DNA of 64,000 bases from Riemerella anatipestifer_E (GTDB lineage Bacteria > Bacteroidota > Bacteroidia > Flavobacteriales > Weeksellaceae): the NCBI RefSeq assembly GCF_009932355.1, contig NZ_LEKU01000003.1:25012-89011 (forward strand), in the 5' to 3' direction. The position numbers and the translations under genes are program-made. Positions 1-9,427 of this stretch are shown piece after piece. A model generated the notes under the pieces. The model saw only the letters and a program-made list of their open reading frames with translations, had not been told where the DNA came from and did not search any database. Each line of letters starts with the position of its first letter. The stretch's first letter is position 1.

Positions 1-835
1 CTGTTTGAGTAGAAGATGATAATTCAACTTTTGCTTTTTCTGCTGCTTCTTTCAATCTTTGAAGAGCAATAGCATCAGATTTTAAATCTACGCCTTCTTC
101 TGCTTGGAATTCAGCCGCCATCCAGTCGATAATCACATTATCAAAGTCGTCTCCTCCTAAGTGTGTATCACCATCGGTAGCCTTTACTTCGAAAGATGCG
201 TTACCATCTACCTCGTACATTTCTAGTACAGAAACGTCGTGAGTACCACCACCACAGTCGAACACCACTACATTCATATCCTTCTTACCTACCTTATCTA
301 GACCATAAGCTAAAGCTGCTGCAGTAGGTTCATTGATAATTCTTTCTACCTTAAGACCTGCAATTTCTCCAGCTTCTTTAGTTGCTTGTCTTTGTGCATC
401 GTTAAAGTAAGCAGGTACAGTAATTACCGCACGAGAAACTTCTTGACCTAAATAATCTTCAGCCGTTTTCTTCATTTTTTGAAGAATCATTGCAGAAATT
501 TCTTGAGGCGTGTATTCTCTATCTCCAATTTTAACTTTAACAGTATCGTTAGAACCTTCTACCACTTGATACGGAACTCTAGACACCTCGTTAGCATCTG
601 TTTTAAAGTTAGCTCCGATAAATCTCTTGATAGAATAAACTGTATTTTTAGGGTTTGTAACCGCTTGTCTTTTTGCAGGATCTCCTACTTTTCTCTCACC
701 ATCTTCAGTGAAAGCTACGATAGAAGGCGTTGTTCTTTTTCCTTCTGCATTAGGGATTACCACAGGGTCTTTACCCTCCATTACTGCCACACAAGAGTTA
801 GTAGTACCTAAGTCGATTCCTATAATTTTACTCAT
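1..835 (-). CDS. dnaK: Chaperone DnaK (Hsp70), N-terminal part, cut by window edge
   Basis: The reverse strand from an ATG at 833-835 reads MSKIIGIDLGTTNSCVAVME, the Hsp70 phosphate-1 signature of the nucleotide-binding domain. About 278 codons lie in the window and end inside the ATPase domain (DAIALQRLKEAAEKAKVELS), so the rest of this roughly 640-residue protein lies to the left. DnaK is the cytosolic ATP-dependent chaperone that works with DnaJ and GrpE. No neighbour is on the same strand upstream, so it probably has its own promoter in the 836-1045 gap. The family assignment is certain from sequence; the C-terminal substrate-binding domain is not seen. Confidence 0.97.
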   Translation of the reverse strand, partial: MSKIIGIDLGTTNSCVAVMEGKDPVVIPNAEGKRTTPSIVAFTEDGERKVGDPAKRQAVTNPKNTVYSIKRFIGANFKTDANEVSRVPYQVVEGSNDTVKVKIGDREYTPQEISAMILQKMKKTAEDYLGQEVSRAVITVPAYFNDAQRQATKEAGEIAGLKVERIINEPTAAALAYGLDKVGKKDMNVVVFDCGGGTHDVSVLEMYEVDGNASFEVKATDGDTHLGGDDFDNVIIDWMAAEFQAEEGVDLKSDAIALQRLKEAAEKAKVELSSSTQT

Positions 836-889
836 TTTAATTATGTATTTTTTTGTTAATATTCATTTTTAGTACACCTCCAATTTTAC

Positions 890-927
890 CAAGAATATGC
901 CACTCCCTTTTTTATGACAAAATGACA
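890..927 (-). promoter_or_regulatory. Candidate dnaK promoter with TGACAAAATGACA motif
   Basis: On the minus strand a TTG (920-918), 20 bases, then TATTCTTG (897-890) approximates the Bacteroidota -33/-7 promoter (TTG, TAnnTTTG) with one mismatch in the -7 box. The motif TGACAAAATGACA (915-927) overlaps the -33 region and could be a regulator site. The remainder of 836-1045 holds no gene. The promoter call is an inference. Confidence 0.35.
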
Positions 928-1045
928 GCACTAAACTTCATCATTTGCCTAGATATGTTTTTTTCAGTCAGTATCATTGTACTTTTTACATAAAGACACT
1001 TATTAAAAATTAGCTCTTCATTAAATACTTTTAATAAAAATCACT

Positions 1046-1053
1046 TATTTTTG
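1046..1053 (+). promoter_or_regulatory. -7 promoter box TATTTTTG for priA
   Basis: TATTTTTG matches the Bacteroidota -7 consensus TAnnTTTG exactly and lies 9 bases before the priA ATG at 1063, implying a very short or absent 5' leader. This supports ATG 1063 rather than the TTG at 1051, which lies inside the box. No clear -33 TTG is visible. Confidence 0.6.
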
Positions 1054-1062
1054 TTCCCCTCT

Positions 1063-3510
1063 ATGCTTTACGCTCAAGTCATACTGCCACTTAATCTAAA
1101 AGGAACTTTCACTTACAAAGTTCCCATTGATTTACAGGATAAAATAGCGTTGGGTATGCGTGTTCTTGTTCCGTTTAGAGGAAAAAAAATCTATACTGGA
1201 ATCATCTCAGACCTTCACCAAAACACTCCCGAAGAGTTTTCTCCAAAGGAAATTTATAGCATTTTAGACGACACCCCTATTTTACCTCTCCCACAGCTTG
1301 AGTTCTGGCAATGGCTATCTTCCTACTATCTGTGTAATTTGGGTGATATTTACCGTTTAGCATTTCCTTCATCATTAAAATTGGAAAGTGAGACCTATCT
1401 AAAACTCAAACCAAATGCTAACATAGATTATGAACTTCTAGATGCCAACGAAATACTTTTAATACAGGCATTGGAAGTCCAACAATTGGTCAATCTTTCT
1501 GAAATGGAAGCCTTTATTCCAAAGAAAAATTTAATTAAAACCATCAACGCTCTTATAGATATGCACTATATAGAGATAGATGAAAAAGTGGCAGAAAAGT
1601 ACAAAGTAAAGGAGGTAGCTTATGTAAAAATCAAAGAGGAATTATTAGACAATCAGTCTTTAGCAGAGGTCATTTCTAGCCTGAATAGAGCAGAAAAACA
1701 AAAAGAACTTTTCCTGCTCATTTTGTCTAAACAAACGGCTTCGCCTGAAGTTCCTATTAAAAAATCTATTTTGTTTGAGGAAAATAATTTCGCCCACGCT
1801 CAAATGAAAGCTCTAATAGATAAAGGTCTAGTAGATGAATATTACCTCCAGCACGACCGACTAGAGGCTTATAGTGGCGATATAGAAAATATTGAACCTC
1901 TTACTGAAAATCAAAACAATACACTTAAAGCAATAGAAGAGGCTTTTGCTCAAAATCAGAAAGTATTATTACACGGCGTAACTTCTTCAGGGAAAACCCA
2001 CATCTATATCCACTTGATAGAGCAACTCATCAAAGAGGATAAAAACACATTATTATTACTACCCGAGATTGCATTAACCAAGCAAATTATCCGTAGGCTA
2101 GAAAAGAAATACGGCGATTTAATTGGCTTTTATCATCAAAAACTCACCGATTTTGAACGAGTGGAAGTTTGGCGAAAAGTAAAACTCAACAAGATTAAAG
2201 TCCTTATTGGAACTAGAAACGCATTGTTCCTACCCTACCAAAATTTAGATTTAGTGATTGTAGATGAAGAACACGATTCTGCCTACAAACCTAGAGAAGC
2301 TAGCCCTTACTTTAATGCTAAAGATGCAACTCAAATTTTAGCTCATCATTATAAAGCTCATCTACTGCTCGGCTCTGCTACGCCATCTTTGGAGTCTTAT
2401 TACGCTGCACAAAAAGGAAAACTTAAATACCTTTATTTAGGCGAACGATACGGCAATGTAGATTTACCCGATTTTGAAATCATCAATATTAAAGAAGAAC
2501 AGGAAGCCAAAACTTTAAATGGTAATTTTTCGGCAGCATTAGTTCAAAAAGTTCAGGAAAACCTAGAGGACAAAAAACAAATTATTATCCTCCATAATAG
2601 AAGAGGCTATGCCAATGTGGTAGAATGTGAGGCTTGCGGACATGTAACCTATTGCTCTAACTGTGATGTAATAATGACCTATCACAAATCTTCTAACGAA
2701 TTGAAGTGCCATTATTGTGGACAAAGAGCATCTAAACCTAACCAATGCCCTAAGTGCCAGTCTCAACAACTCAATACCAAAGGCATCGGAGTAGAACAAG
2801 TGGCGGAGGAAGTCAAAAGATTGTTTCCAGAAGCAGAAGTGGACAGAATGGACATAGACTCTATGAGAAAAAAGTTCGCCTATGAAAAACTCTACGAAAA
2901 AATAGAAAATAGAGAAACCGATATCATTGTTGGCACACAGATGATTTCTAAAGGTTTAGACTTTGACCATATAGACCTAGTGGCAATTCCTAAGGCTGAT
3001 GCACTTCTCTATGTGCAAGATTTCCGAGCAGAAGAAAGAGCTTATCAACTCATCACTCAGGTATCTGGAAGAGCAGGCAGAACTTCAGGAAAAGGTAAAG
3101 TAGTTATACAAACTTACAACCCAACACACCCTTTGTTTAGCTTGATTAATCACAATAGTACTCAAGAAATTTATGAGCATTTTCTAAATGACAGGAAAAA
3201 ATTCCTCTATCCACCATTTACCAAAGTAGTGCTTATAGAAATTAAACACTCCAAAGAAGGTAAAGCAGATAGAGCTTCACAATTTTTAGGCTCTATCCTT
3301 AGGAAATATCTGCCTTTAGACTGTGTTTTAGGTCCAGAAAAAGCGCCTATCGCAAAGTTGAAAAACAAATATCAGTTCCAAATATTACTCAAACTGCCTA
3401 GAAATAATAAATACTTTACTTTCAAAGAGTACATTTCACAATCATTGGACGAGTTCAGAGAAATATCCGCTTATCAATCTGTGAAAATAGAGGTGTTTGT
3501 AGATTTTTAA
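1063..3510 (+). CDS. priA: Primosomal protein N' (replication restart helicase PriA)
   Basis: PriA is a 3'-5' superfamily 2 helicase that reloads the replisome at stalled forks. The N-terminal DNA-binding domain starts MLYAQVILPLNLKGTFTYKV. The Walker A motif GVTSSGKT lies near residue 305 and the DEEH box (VIVDEEHDSAYK) near 400. A paired zinc-binding region follows at about 522-570 (CEACGHVTYCSNC, CHYCGQ, CPKC), then helicase motifs including VSGRAGR. At 815 residues it is of normal length. ATG 1063 is chosen over TTG 1051 because the TTG overlaps the promoter box. It is divergent from dnaK and stands alone. Confidence 0.97.
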   Translation: MLYAQVILPLNLKGTFTYKVPIDLQDKIALGMRVLVPFRGKKIYTGIISDLHQNTPEEFSPKEIYSILDDTPILPLPQLEFWQWLSSYYLCNLGDIYRLAFPSSLKLESETYLKLKPNANIDYELLDANEILLIQALEVQQLVNLSEMEAFIPKKNLIKTINALIDMHYIEIDEKVAEKYKVKEVAYVKIKEELLDNQSLAEVISSLNRAEKQKELFLLILSKQTASPEVPIKKSILFEENNFAHAQMKALIDKGLVDEYYLQHDRLEAYSGDIENIEPLTENQNNTLKAIEEAFAQNQKVLLHGVTSSGKTHIYIHLIEQLIKEDKNTLLLLPEIALTKQIIRRLEKKYGDLIGFYHQKLTDFERVEVWRKVKLNKIKVLIGTRNALFLPYQNLDLVIVDEEHDSAYKPREASPYFNAKDATQILAHHYKAHLLLGSATPSLESYYAAQKGKLKYLYLGERYGNVDLPDFEIINIKEEQEAKTLNGNFSAALVQKVQENLEDKKQIIILHNRRGYANVVECEACGHVTYCSNCDVIMTYHKSSNELKCHYCGQRASKPNQCPKCQSQQLNTKGIGVEQVAEEVKRLFPEAEVDRMDIDSMRKKFAYEKLYEKIENRETDIIVGTQMISKGLDFDHIDLVAIPKADALLYVQDFRAEERAYQLITQVSGRAGRTSGKGKVVIQTYNPTHPLFSLINHNSTQEIYEHFLNDRKKFLYPPFTKVVLIEIKHSKEGKADRASQFLGSILRKYLPLDCVLGPEKAPIAKLKNKYQFQILLKLPRNNKYFTFKEYISQSLDEFREISAYQSVKIEVFVDF

Positions 3511-3574
3511 CTCTTTTTAACATAATTTAAGTCTATTTACCACCCTTGCATAGGTCTAGACTTATAATATTTTT

Positions 3575-3582
3575 TACCTTTG
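3575..3582 (+). promoter_or_regulatory. -7 promoter box TACCTTTG for dacB
   Basis: TACCTTTG fits TAnnTTTG and precedes ATG 3631 by about 48 bases. A TTG at 3546-3548 is 26 bases upstream, slightly long for the usual -33 spacing. Confidence 0.5.
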
Positions 3583-3630
3583 TTTCGTTGTTTTCTAATA
3601 GAAAACCTCAAAGTAATAAAATTTCAAAGT

Positions 3631-5052
3631 ATGAATTTAATAAAAAAAGGACTTTTAACAGCCTGTATATCTATATTTTCCGTTTCATTTGCTCAATACT
3701 CTAGTTCGTACCCTACCTACGAAACACCAACTACTGAAAAAGTAACTCTTTCGGCTAAAGAAGAACTGGACATCGCTATCAATCGACTGGCAAGTGACCC
3801 TATGGTAAAAAATGGTCAATGGGGATTTGTAGTATACGACCCAAAAAGTAAGCAAGTCATAAGTTCTTATAACGAAACTACTCCATTAGTTCCTGCATCT
3901 ACCACAAAGTTATTAACTACAGATGCAGCCATGAACATTATAGGTCCCAAATTCAAGTACAATACACAGCTAGAATACTCTGGTAAAATATCTGAAACAG
4001 GAGTTCTAGAAGGCAACCTATACATTATAGGTAGCGGCGACCCTACTTTGGGAACTGGTATGGCTGGTTCTTCTAGTTATAGTAGCATTGCTTCTGATTT
4101 TATATCTTCAATAAAGAGCTTAGGAATTACCAAAATCAACGGTAGCATTTTCGTACAAACTGCTATTTTCAAAGGTAATAATGACAACCTTCCTGCTAAC
4201 ATTGTATGGCTAGAAAGAGAGAACTACTATCTCCCTGTGGGCAAGACAGCCAATATAGACCCAACCAAAGAGAGAAAAATCACCAAACGCAAATTTAAAG
4301 CCGATGAAAAAAGATTTTTCTATGTTTCTCCATACACCAACCAAATGGTTTATACAGAATCTTTTGAAGGCAATACTGTAACTGGTAAGATACCTTCTGC
4401 ACCTTATTCTCTCGCCAATACATTAAAGGCTTCTTTACTTAAAAATAAGATATCTGTAACAGGCAAAGTAGAGGGCAAAACCATTGATATAGAACCCGAA
4501 AACAGAACTTTTATCACCAAATATCAATCACCTAGCTTAGAGGATATTGTCTATTTCGTTAATCAGATGAGTAATAATAGATTTGCAGAAGCTCTACTGC
4601 GTTCAGTAGGATTTTATAAAAACGGAGACGAATCCTTAGAAACAGGCAGACAAACAATTGTAGAACATCTAAATGCTAACGGCTATGATTTCAACGGATT
4701 AAACCTAATGGACGGTAGCGGTTTATCTAGAAACAACTTAGTAACCCCTATTTCACAGGTTAAGTTTTTGGCAGGTCTTATGAAAGAGAAATATTACAAA
4801 TCGTACTTTGATTCGTTGCCTATTGCAGGGCAGACAGGTACATTAAGGAAAATGTTTCTCTATAACGAAGGCTACGGACAAATCTTCGCTAAAACAGGTA
4901 CATTAAGAGCTGTAAAATGTCTAGCAGGTTACATCAATACCAAATCTGGCAGAACCCTTACCTTCTCATTGTTAATCAATAATTATACAGGTTCTGTACA
5001 TCAGATTAAAGCTAAAATGGAAAAACTACTAGAGCCTACACTCAACCTCTAG
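3631..5052 (+). CDS. dacB: D-alanyl-D-alanine carboxypeptidase/endopeptidase, PBP4 (S13) family
   Basis: A periplasmic serine DD-peptidase that trims or cleaves peptidoglycan peptides. A signal peptide is visible (MNLIKKGLLTACISIFSVSFAQ). The three active-site motifs of family S13 are present in order: SxxK as STTK near residue 90, SxN as SNN near 312, and KTG near 419. At 473 residues it is typical of PBP4. ATG 3631 is preferred because it starts directly at the signal peptide; a longer reading from TTG 3580 overlaps the promoter box. It is followed by a terminator at 5072-5100, so it is probably monocistronic. Confidence 0.93.
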   Translation: MNLIKKGLLTACISIFSVSFAQYSSSYPTYETPTTEKVTLSAKEELDIAINRLASDPMVKNGQWGFVVYDPKSKQVISSYNETTPLVPASTTKLLTTDAAMNIIGPKFKYNTQLEYSGKISETGVLEGNLYIIGSGDPTLGTGMAGSSSYSSIASDFISSIKSLGITKINGSIFVQTAIFKGNNDNLPANIVWLERENYYLPVGKTANIDPTKERKITKRKFKADEKRFFYVSPYTNQMVYTESFEGNTVTGKIPSAPYSLANTLKASLLKNKISVTGKVEGKTIDIEPENRTFITKYQSPSLEDIVYFVNQMSNNRFAEALLRSVGFYKNGDESLETGRQTIVEHLNANGYDFNGLNLMDGSGLSRNNLVTPISQVKFLAGLMKEKYYKSYFDSLPIAGQTGTLRKMFLYNEGYGQIFAKTGTLRAVKCLAGYINTKSGRTLTFSLLINNYTGSVHQIKAKMEKLLEPTLNL

Positions 5053-5071
5053 TATTTGTAAAATAATCCAT

Positions 5072-5100
5072 AAAGTCTTCCAATAGTGAAGGCTTTTTTT
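5072..5100 (+). terminator. Rho-independent terminator after dacB
   Basis: The stem AAAGTCTTC / GAAGGCTTT, with one G-U pair and a 7-base loop, runs into an uninterrupted T tract. It lies 20 bases after the dacB stop and before kbl. Confidence 0.75.
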
Positions 5101-5141
5101 ATTAAATTAGCCAACGATTTTATAACCAAAATAAACTAAAT

Positions 5142-6335
5142 ATGATTTCTAAAAATTATCTAGAGTATTTACAAACCGAACTTCAAAACATCAAGAACGA
5201 AGGTCTTTATAAAAACGAACGCATCATTACCTCTCAACAATCGGCTGAAATTATAGCTAATGGTAAAAAGTTACTTAACTTCTGTGCCAATAACTACCTC
5301 GGGCTATCCAACCACCCCGAAGTTATGAAAGCCTCACAAGACGCTATTGCTTCTCACGGTTACGGTATGTCTTCAGTGCGTTTTATATGTGGTACACAAG
5401 ACATTCATAAAAATCTAGAGGCTAAAATATCTGAGTTTTTGGGTATGGAAGACACCATTCTCTATGCCGCTTGTTTTGATGCCAACGGAGGGGTTTTTGA
5501 ACCACTATTTACAGCAGAAGATGCCATCATTTCTGATGAACTTAACCACGCTTCTATTATTGATGGAGTAAGACTTTGCAAAGCGGCAAGGTATCGCTAC
5601 AAAAACAATGATATGGCAGATTTGGAAGCTCAGCTTATTGAAGCGAGTAAACACAACCACAGATTTAAAATCATTGTTACCGATGGAGTATTCTCTATGG
5701 ACGGTATCGTAGCCGACTTAAAAGGCGTTTGTGATTTAGCTGAAAAATACGATGCTCTAGTAATGGTGGACGACTCCCACGCCACAGGTTTTATCGGCAA
5801 AACAGGAAGAGGCACTCACGAAGCAAACGAAGTTATGGGAAGAGTGGACATCATTACTTCTACACTAGGTAAAGCACTAGGTGGAGCATTGGGTGGCTTT
5901 ACTTCTGGTAAAAAAGAAATTATAGATATGTTAAGACAGCGTTCTAGACCTTATCTGTTTTCCAACTCTTTAGCCCCTGGCATTGTAGGTGCGGCGACCA
6001 AAGTTCTAGAAATGATTTCCGAAGATACCAGTTTAAGAGATAAGGTAATGGATAACGCCCAATATTTTAGAACCCAAATGAAAGCCAAAGGCTTTGACAT
6101 TCCTGATGGCGATGCCGCTATTGTACCTGTAATGCTTTATGATGCCCCACTATCACAAAAAATGGCAGAAAAACTTATGGACGAAGGCATCTATGTTATC
6201 GGGTTTTTCTACCCTGTGGTTCCTAAAGGTAAGGCTAGAATTAGAGTACAATTATCAGCCGCACACACAAGAGAACATTTAGATAAGGCTATAGCTGCCT
6301 TTGAAAAAGTAGGAAAAGAATTAGGGGTTATCTAA
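5142..6335 (+). CDS. kbl: Glycine C-acetyltransferase (2-amino-3-ketobutyrate CoA ligase)
   Basis: A PLP-dependent alpha-oxoamine synthase of the second step of threonine breakdown: 2-amino-3-ketobutyrate plus CoA gives glycine and acetyl-CoA. It is 397 residues, the normal Kbl length. Family features are clear: NNYLGLSNHPEV near the N-terminus, DDSHATGFIGKTGRGT, and the PLP lysine in TSTLGKALGGALGGF near residue 242. Threonine dehydrogenase (tdh) is not in the window. Related enzymes (BioF, SPT, HemA) share the fold, but the overall sequence and N-terminus favour Kbl. Confidence 0.9.
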   Translation: MISKNYLEYLQTELQNIKNEGLYKNERIITSQQSAEIIANGKKLLNFCANNYLGLSNHPEVMKASQDAIASHGYGMSSVRFICGTQDIHKNLEAKISEFLGMEDTILYAACFDANGGVFEPLFTAEDAIISDELNHASIIDGVRLCKAARYRYKNNDMADLEAQLIEASKHNHRFKIIVTDGVFSMDGIVADLKGVCDLAEKYDALVMVDDSHATGFIGKTGRGTHEANEVMGRVDIITSTLGKALGGALGGFTSGKKEIIDMLRQRSRPYLFSNSLAPGIVGAATKVLEMISEDTSLRDKVMDNAQYFRTQMKAKGFDIPDGDAAIVPVMLYDAPLSQKMAEKLMDEGIYVIGFFYPVVPKGKARIRVQLSAAHTREHLDKAIAAFEKVGKELGVI

Positions 6336-6437
6336 AACATTAAGACTAACACTTTATATACAAAACTACATTAGAGCATTACATAAATTAAAATATTTAC
6401 TTTAGTCGGTAACCTTTAAAACCAAGCTGAAAAGAGT

Positions 6438-7361
6438 ATGTCAATACCAAAATATAATGAGATACAAGTTCCTGCTCTAAAACTTTTAGAAGACGGGAAA
6501 ATTTTAAAATTGAGAGATTTTATTGAACCTATTGCATTACACTTTAACTTGTCAAATGATGAAATAAATCAAATGTATCCATCAGGCAATGGATATATAT
6601 TTTATGACAGAATATCTTGGGCTTTAAGTTATCTGAATATGGCAGGTTTGTTAAATAAACCAGGAAGAGGATTATTTAAAATCAGTCAGAAAGGTATTGA
6701 ACTCTTAAAAACTCCCGAAAAGATTGTCCGTTTTGTTGAAAAAGAAGTTCAAAAATCAGATAAAGTTAAGAAGGAAAGAGAACCTTCTAAAATAGAAATC
6801 ATTGATACTAAGAGTGACAACCTTACTCCTCAAGAAAAACTGTATAATTCTTTTAATAAAATTAGACAAACTGTTTACGATGAAATTATCAATACAATCT
6901 TAAGTAAAAGTCCAACTGCGTTTGAAAAACTTGTAGTTTTATTACTTCAAAAAATGGGTTATGGTGGAGAAATTAAAGATTCTGGATTGATAACAAAAAG
7001 AACAAATGACGGTGGAATTGATGGTATAATTAAAGAGGATATATTAGGATTTGGTCGTATAAACATACAAGCTAAAAGGTACAGAAGAGATATTGGCATT
7101 GGAAGAGAGGAAATTCAAAAGTTTGTTGGAGCTTTGATGGTAGCACAATCGAATAAAGGCGTTTTCATCACTACTTCATATTTTTCGAATGGAGCGAGAG
7201 AATATGTGGAAAATTTATTTGGTAACACTACCATCGTTTTAATTGACGGCAACCAGTTAGCTGAATATATTTACAATTATGGACTCGGAATGCAAGTGGA
7301 GCAACTCATTGAAATAAAGAAAATGGATAGTGATTTTTGGGACTCAATGTCAGACGAATAA
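6438..7361 (+). CDS. mrr: Mrr-type restriction endonuclease (type IV-like)
   Basis: The N-terminal ~95 residues form a winged-helix Mrr_N domain (YIFYDRISWALSYLNMAGLL, GRGLFKISQKGIELL). The C-terminal half is the Mrr_cat nuclease fold: the catalytic Asp of NDGGIDGII (about residue 193) is followed by QAKRY (about 209), matching the D...QxK active site. Such enzymes cut modified foreign DNA in the cytoplasm. At 307 residues it is full length. No methylase or other restriction gene is adjacent, as expected for a modification-dependent enzyme. It sits alone between kbl and a converging ZIP gene and may be an acquired single-gene defence insert. Confidence 0.9.
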   Translation: MSIPKYNEIQVPALKLLEDGKILKLRDFIEPIALHFNLSNDEINQMYPSGNGYIFYDRISWALSYLNMAGLLNKPGRGLFKISQKGIELLKTPEKIVRFVEKEVQKSDKVKKEREPSKIEIIDTKSDNLTPQEKLYNSFNKIRQTVYDEIINTILSKSPTAFEKLVVLLLQKMGYGGEIKDSGLITKRTNDGGIDGIIKEDILGFGRINIQAKRYRRDIGIGREEIQKFVGALMVAQSNKGVFITTSYFSNGAREYVENLFGNTTIVLIDGNQLAEYIYNYGLGMQVEQLIEIKKMDSDFWDSMSDE

Positions 7362-7399
7362 TGAGACTATACTAACTAACACAGCATTCACAAAAAACA

Positions 7400-7441
7400 A
7401 ATTCGTGGAAATAATAGAGAACTTTATCATTTCCACGAATT
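7400..7441. terminator. Bidirectional terminator-like hairpin between mrr and the ZIP gene
   Basis: A perfect 13-bp inverted repeat (AATTCGTGGAAAT at 7400-7412, complement at 7429-7441, 16-base loop) lies between two convergent genes. The T tract after it is short. Confidence 0.6.
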
Positions 7442-7485
7442 CTTATTTTAATAATATTAAAATCTAACGCAATAAGTTTAAACCT

Positions 7486-8178
7486 TTAATGATGATGGAA
7501 TAAATGCCCTAGCAAAGCAATCAGAATTCCTGACACTACAAGCAGGAGCTTCGTCCAATCCATTTTATGATTTTTGTTACTTTCAAATATAATTACGGCG
7601 GAGATGTGCAGAAATATTCCTCCCACTATCGCCAGAAAATAAGACTGCCACTCCATTGGGATATATTTTCCCAAAAGCACTCCAAGAGGAGAAGCCAAAG
7701 CAAAAATGCTAATAATACTCCACGAATAACGCTTTGATGACCCTTTACCAAACAAATACGCTCCCAAAACAAAGGAAATAGGAAGGTTATGAAACAGGAT
7801 ACCTGTAAGATAAGGCGACAAAACCTCTGTTTCGTTAGCTAAAGGGATACCTTCTATAAAAGCATGAAAAAACAAACCCACCATAAGTGCCACAGGCAGT
7901 ATATTTTTAGTTTCGCTATGATGGTGGATATGCCCATGCTCAAAGCCTTTGGTAAGACTTTCTAAAACCATCTGCAACAGCACTCCTAACACAATCCAAA
8001 TACCTATATTATGATTATGTTCGTGGTAGACTTGAGGAAAGACTTCGTTAAGACAAATCGTAATAAGAAACCCCGCACTTAGAATAAGTAAATTCTTTGC
8101 TAGCTTCTCTTTAGCCCCAAAAAACTTGCCTAACAATACACCTACTATTACACTTAGAATGAGAAGAACAATAATCAT
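7486..8178 (-). CDS. ZIP-family divalent metal (zinc) transporter
   Basis: A 230-residue inner-membrane protein with about eight hydrophobic segments. The cytosolic loop is His-rich (EHGHIHHHSETK), and the two ZIP metal-site helices are recognisable as HAFIEG and HNLPIS, equivalents of the HxxxEG and HNxPEG motifs. ZIP proteins move zinc or other divalent metals into the cytoplasm. It also ends in a His cluster (GHLFHHH). It is monocistronic, convergent with mrr, and has its own -7 box. Confidence 0.9.
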   Translation of the reverse strand: MIIVLLILSVIVGVLLGKFFGAKEKLAKNLLILSAGFLITICLNEVFPQVYHEHNHNIGIWIVLGVLLQMVLESLTKGFEHGHIHHHSETKNILPVALMVGLFFHAFIEGIPLANETEVLSPYLTGILFHNLPISFVLGAYLFGKGSSKRYSWSIISIFALASPLGVLLGKYIPMEWQSYFLAIVGGIFLHISAVIIFESNKNHKMDWTKLLLVVSGILIALLGHLFHHH

Positions 8179-8197
8179 AGAATTAAAAATAGAACCG

Positions 8198-8205
8198 CAA
8201 AAATA
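8198..8205 (-). promoter_or_regulatory. -7 promoter box (TATTTTTG on minus strand) for the ZIP gene
   Basis: CAAAAATA on the plus strand reads TATTTTTG on the minus strand, an exact TAnnTTTG box 20 bases before the ZIP ATG at 8178. No zinc-uptake-regulator palindrome was recognised nearby. Confidence 0.5.
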
Positions 8206-8336
8206 TTAAAAAACCTTGGGAGTATAGCTATAAAATGGAAGCCCTGAAGTAAAAAAGCAAATCAACTATAACTAATAATATAAAACACCACCAAAACTAA
8301 ACAGATATTTAAGTCTTATATTCCTTATTTTTTTAT

Positions 8337-8344
8337 TAACTTTG
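8337..8344 (+). promoter_or_regulatory. -7 promoter box TAACTTTG for the cysteine-synthase-like gene
   Basis: TAACTTTG matches TAnnTTTG and lies 26 bases before ATG 8370. No -33 TTG is obvious in the T-rich upstream DNA. Confidence 0.5.
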
Positions 8345-8369
8345 CACCCAGTTTTTGAGAAAATGTAAT

Positions 8370-9407
8370 ATGGCGACTAATGTTTATGATAATATTCTCG
8401 GTTTAATAGGAAATACTCCTCTTGTTAGATTAAATAAAATTACCGAAAATATAGCAGCTACAGTCTATGCAAAGATAGAGTCTTCTAACCCAGGGCACTC
8501 TACTAAAGATAGGATAGCTCTGCATATTATAGAACAAGCAGAAAAAAAAGGATTACTAAAACCAGGTGCTACTATTGTAGAGACCACCTCTGGTAACACG
8601 GGGTTCTCTATTGCCATGGTAAGCATTATCAAAGGGTACAAGTGTATCTTATCTGTAAGCGATAAAACCAAGCCTGAAAAAATAGCTTATCTAAAGGCAT
8701 TAGGTGCTACCGTATATGTTTGCCCTGCAAATGTACCTGCGGACGACCCTCGCTCTTATTACGAAGTCGCTAAGAGAATTGCTAAAGAAACGCCTAACTC
8801 TATCTACATCAACCAATATTTTAACGAGCTAAATATAGATGCCCACTACACCACTACTGGTCCTGAGATATGGGAACAGACCCAAGGGAAAATCACGCAC
8901 CTAATCGCATGTACTGGCACTGGTGGAACACTTTCTGGCTCTGCTAAATTTCTTAAAGAGCAAAACCCTGACATCAAAATCATTGGAGTAGATGCAGACG
9001 GTTCTATACTTAAAACTTACCACGAAACAGGAGCTATCAATAAAGAGGATATTCACCCCTACCAAATAGAAGGATTGGGCAAAAACTTAATCCCAACCGC
9101 TCTTAGGTTTGATTTAATAGACGAATTTGTAAGAGTAAACGATGAACAAAGTGCTTACCGCACAAGAGAAATTGCTATAAAGGAAGGCATTATGGGAGGC
9201 TACACCACAGGAGCCGTTACCCAAGCTCTGATGCAGTATGCAGAGGAGAATCCGTTTAAAGAAGACGATTTAGTGGTGCTTATTTACCCAGACCACGGTT
9301 CTAGATACATCAGCAAAGTCTATAATGACGAGTGGATGGAATCTCAAGGCTTTACCAATAACGAACTTCATAACTACGACAAGCTCTTTAAAACAGAGCA
9401 TATATAA
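8370..9407 (+). CDS. Cysteine synthase / cystathionine beta-synthase-like PLP enzyme
   Basis: A fold-type II PLP enzyme of the OASS/CBS family. The PLP lysine is K46 in GHSTKDRIA, the substrate/phosphate loop is TSGNTG near residue 74, and the glycine loop is GTGGT. It has no CBS or other regulatory domain (345 residues), like CysK/CysM, but starts NVYDNILGLIGNTPLVRLNKI, as do many Bacteroidota proteins annotated as cystathionine beta-synthase. Which sulfur acceptor it uses cannot be decided from sequence, so no symbol is given. ATG 8370 is chosen over the upstream in-frame TTG 8355 because the latter would lie in the leader just after the promoter box. Confidence 0.88.
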   Translation: MATNVYDNILGLIGNTPLVRLNKITENIAATVYAKIESSNPGHSTKDRIALHIIEQAEKKGLLKPGATIVETTSGNTGFSIAMVSIIKGYKCILSVSDKTKPEKIAYLKALGATVYVCPANVPADDPRSYYEVAKRIAKETPNSIYINQYFNELNIDAHYTTTGPEIWEQTQGKITHLIACTGTGGTLSGSAKFLKEQNPDIKIIGVDADGSILKTYHETGAINKEDIHPYQIEGLGKNLIPTALRFDLIDEFVRVNDEQSAYRTREIAIKEGIMGGYTTGAVTQALMQYAEENPFKEDDLVVLIYPDHGSRYISKVYNDEWMESQGFTNNELHNYDKLFKTEHI

Positions 9408-9427
9408 AACTAAAATTATAGGTAAAA

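Noticed and set aside
479..811. 110-codon plus-strand frame near the left edge
   Set aside because: Antisense shadow of the dnaK reading frame, which is unmistakable on the minus strand.
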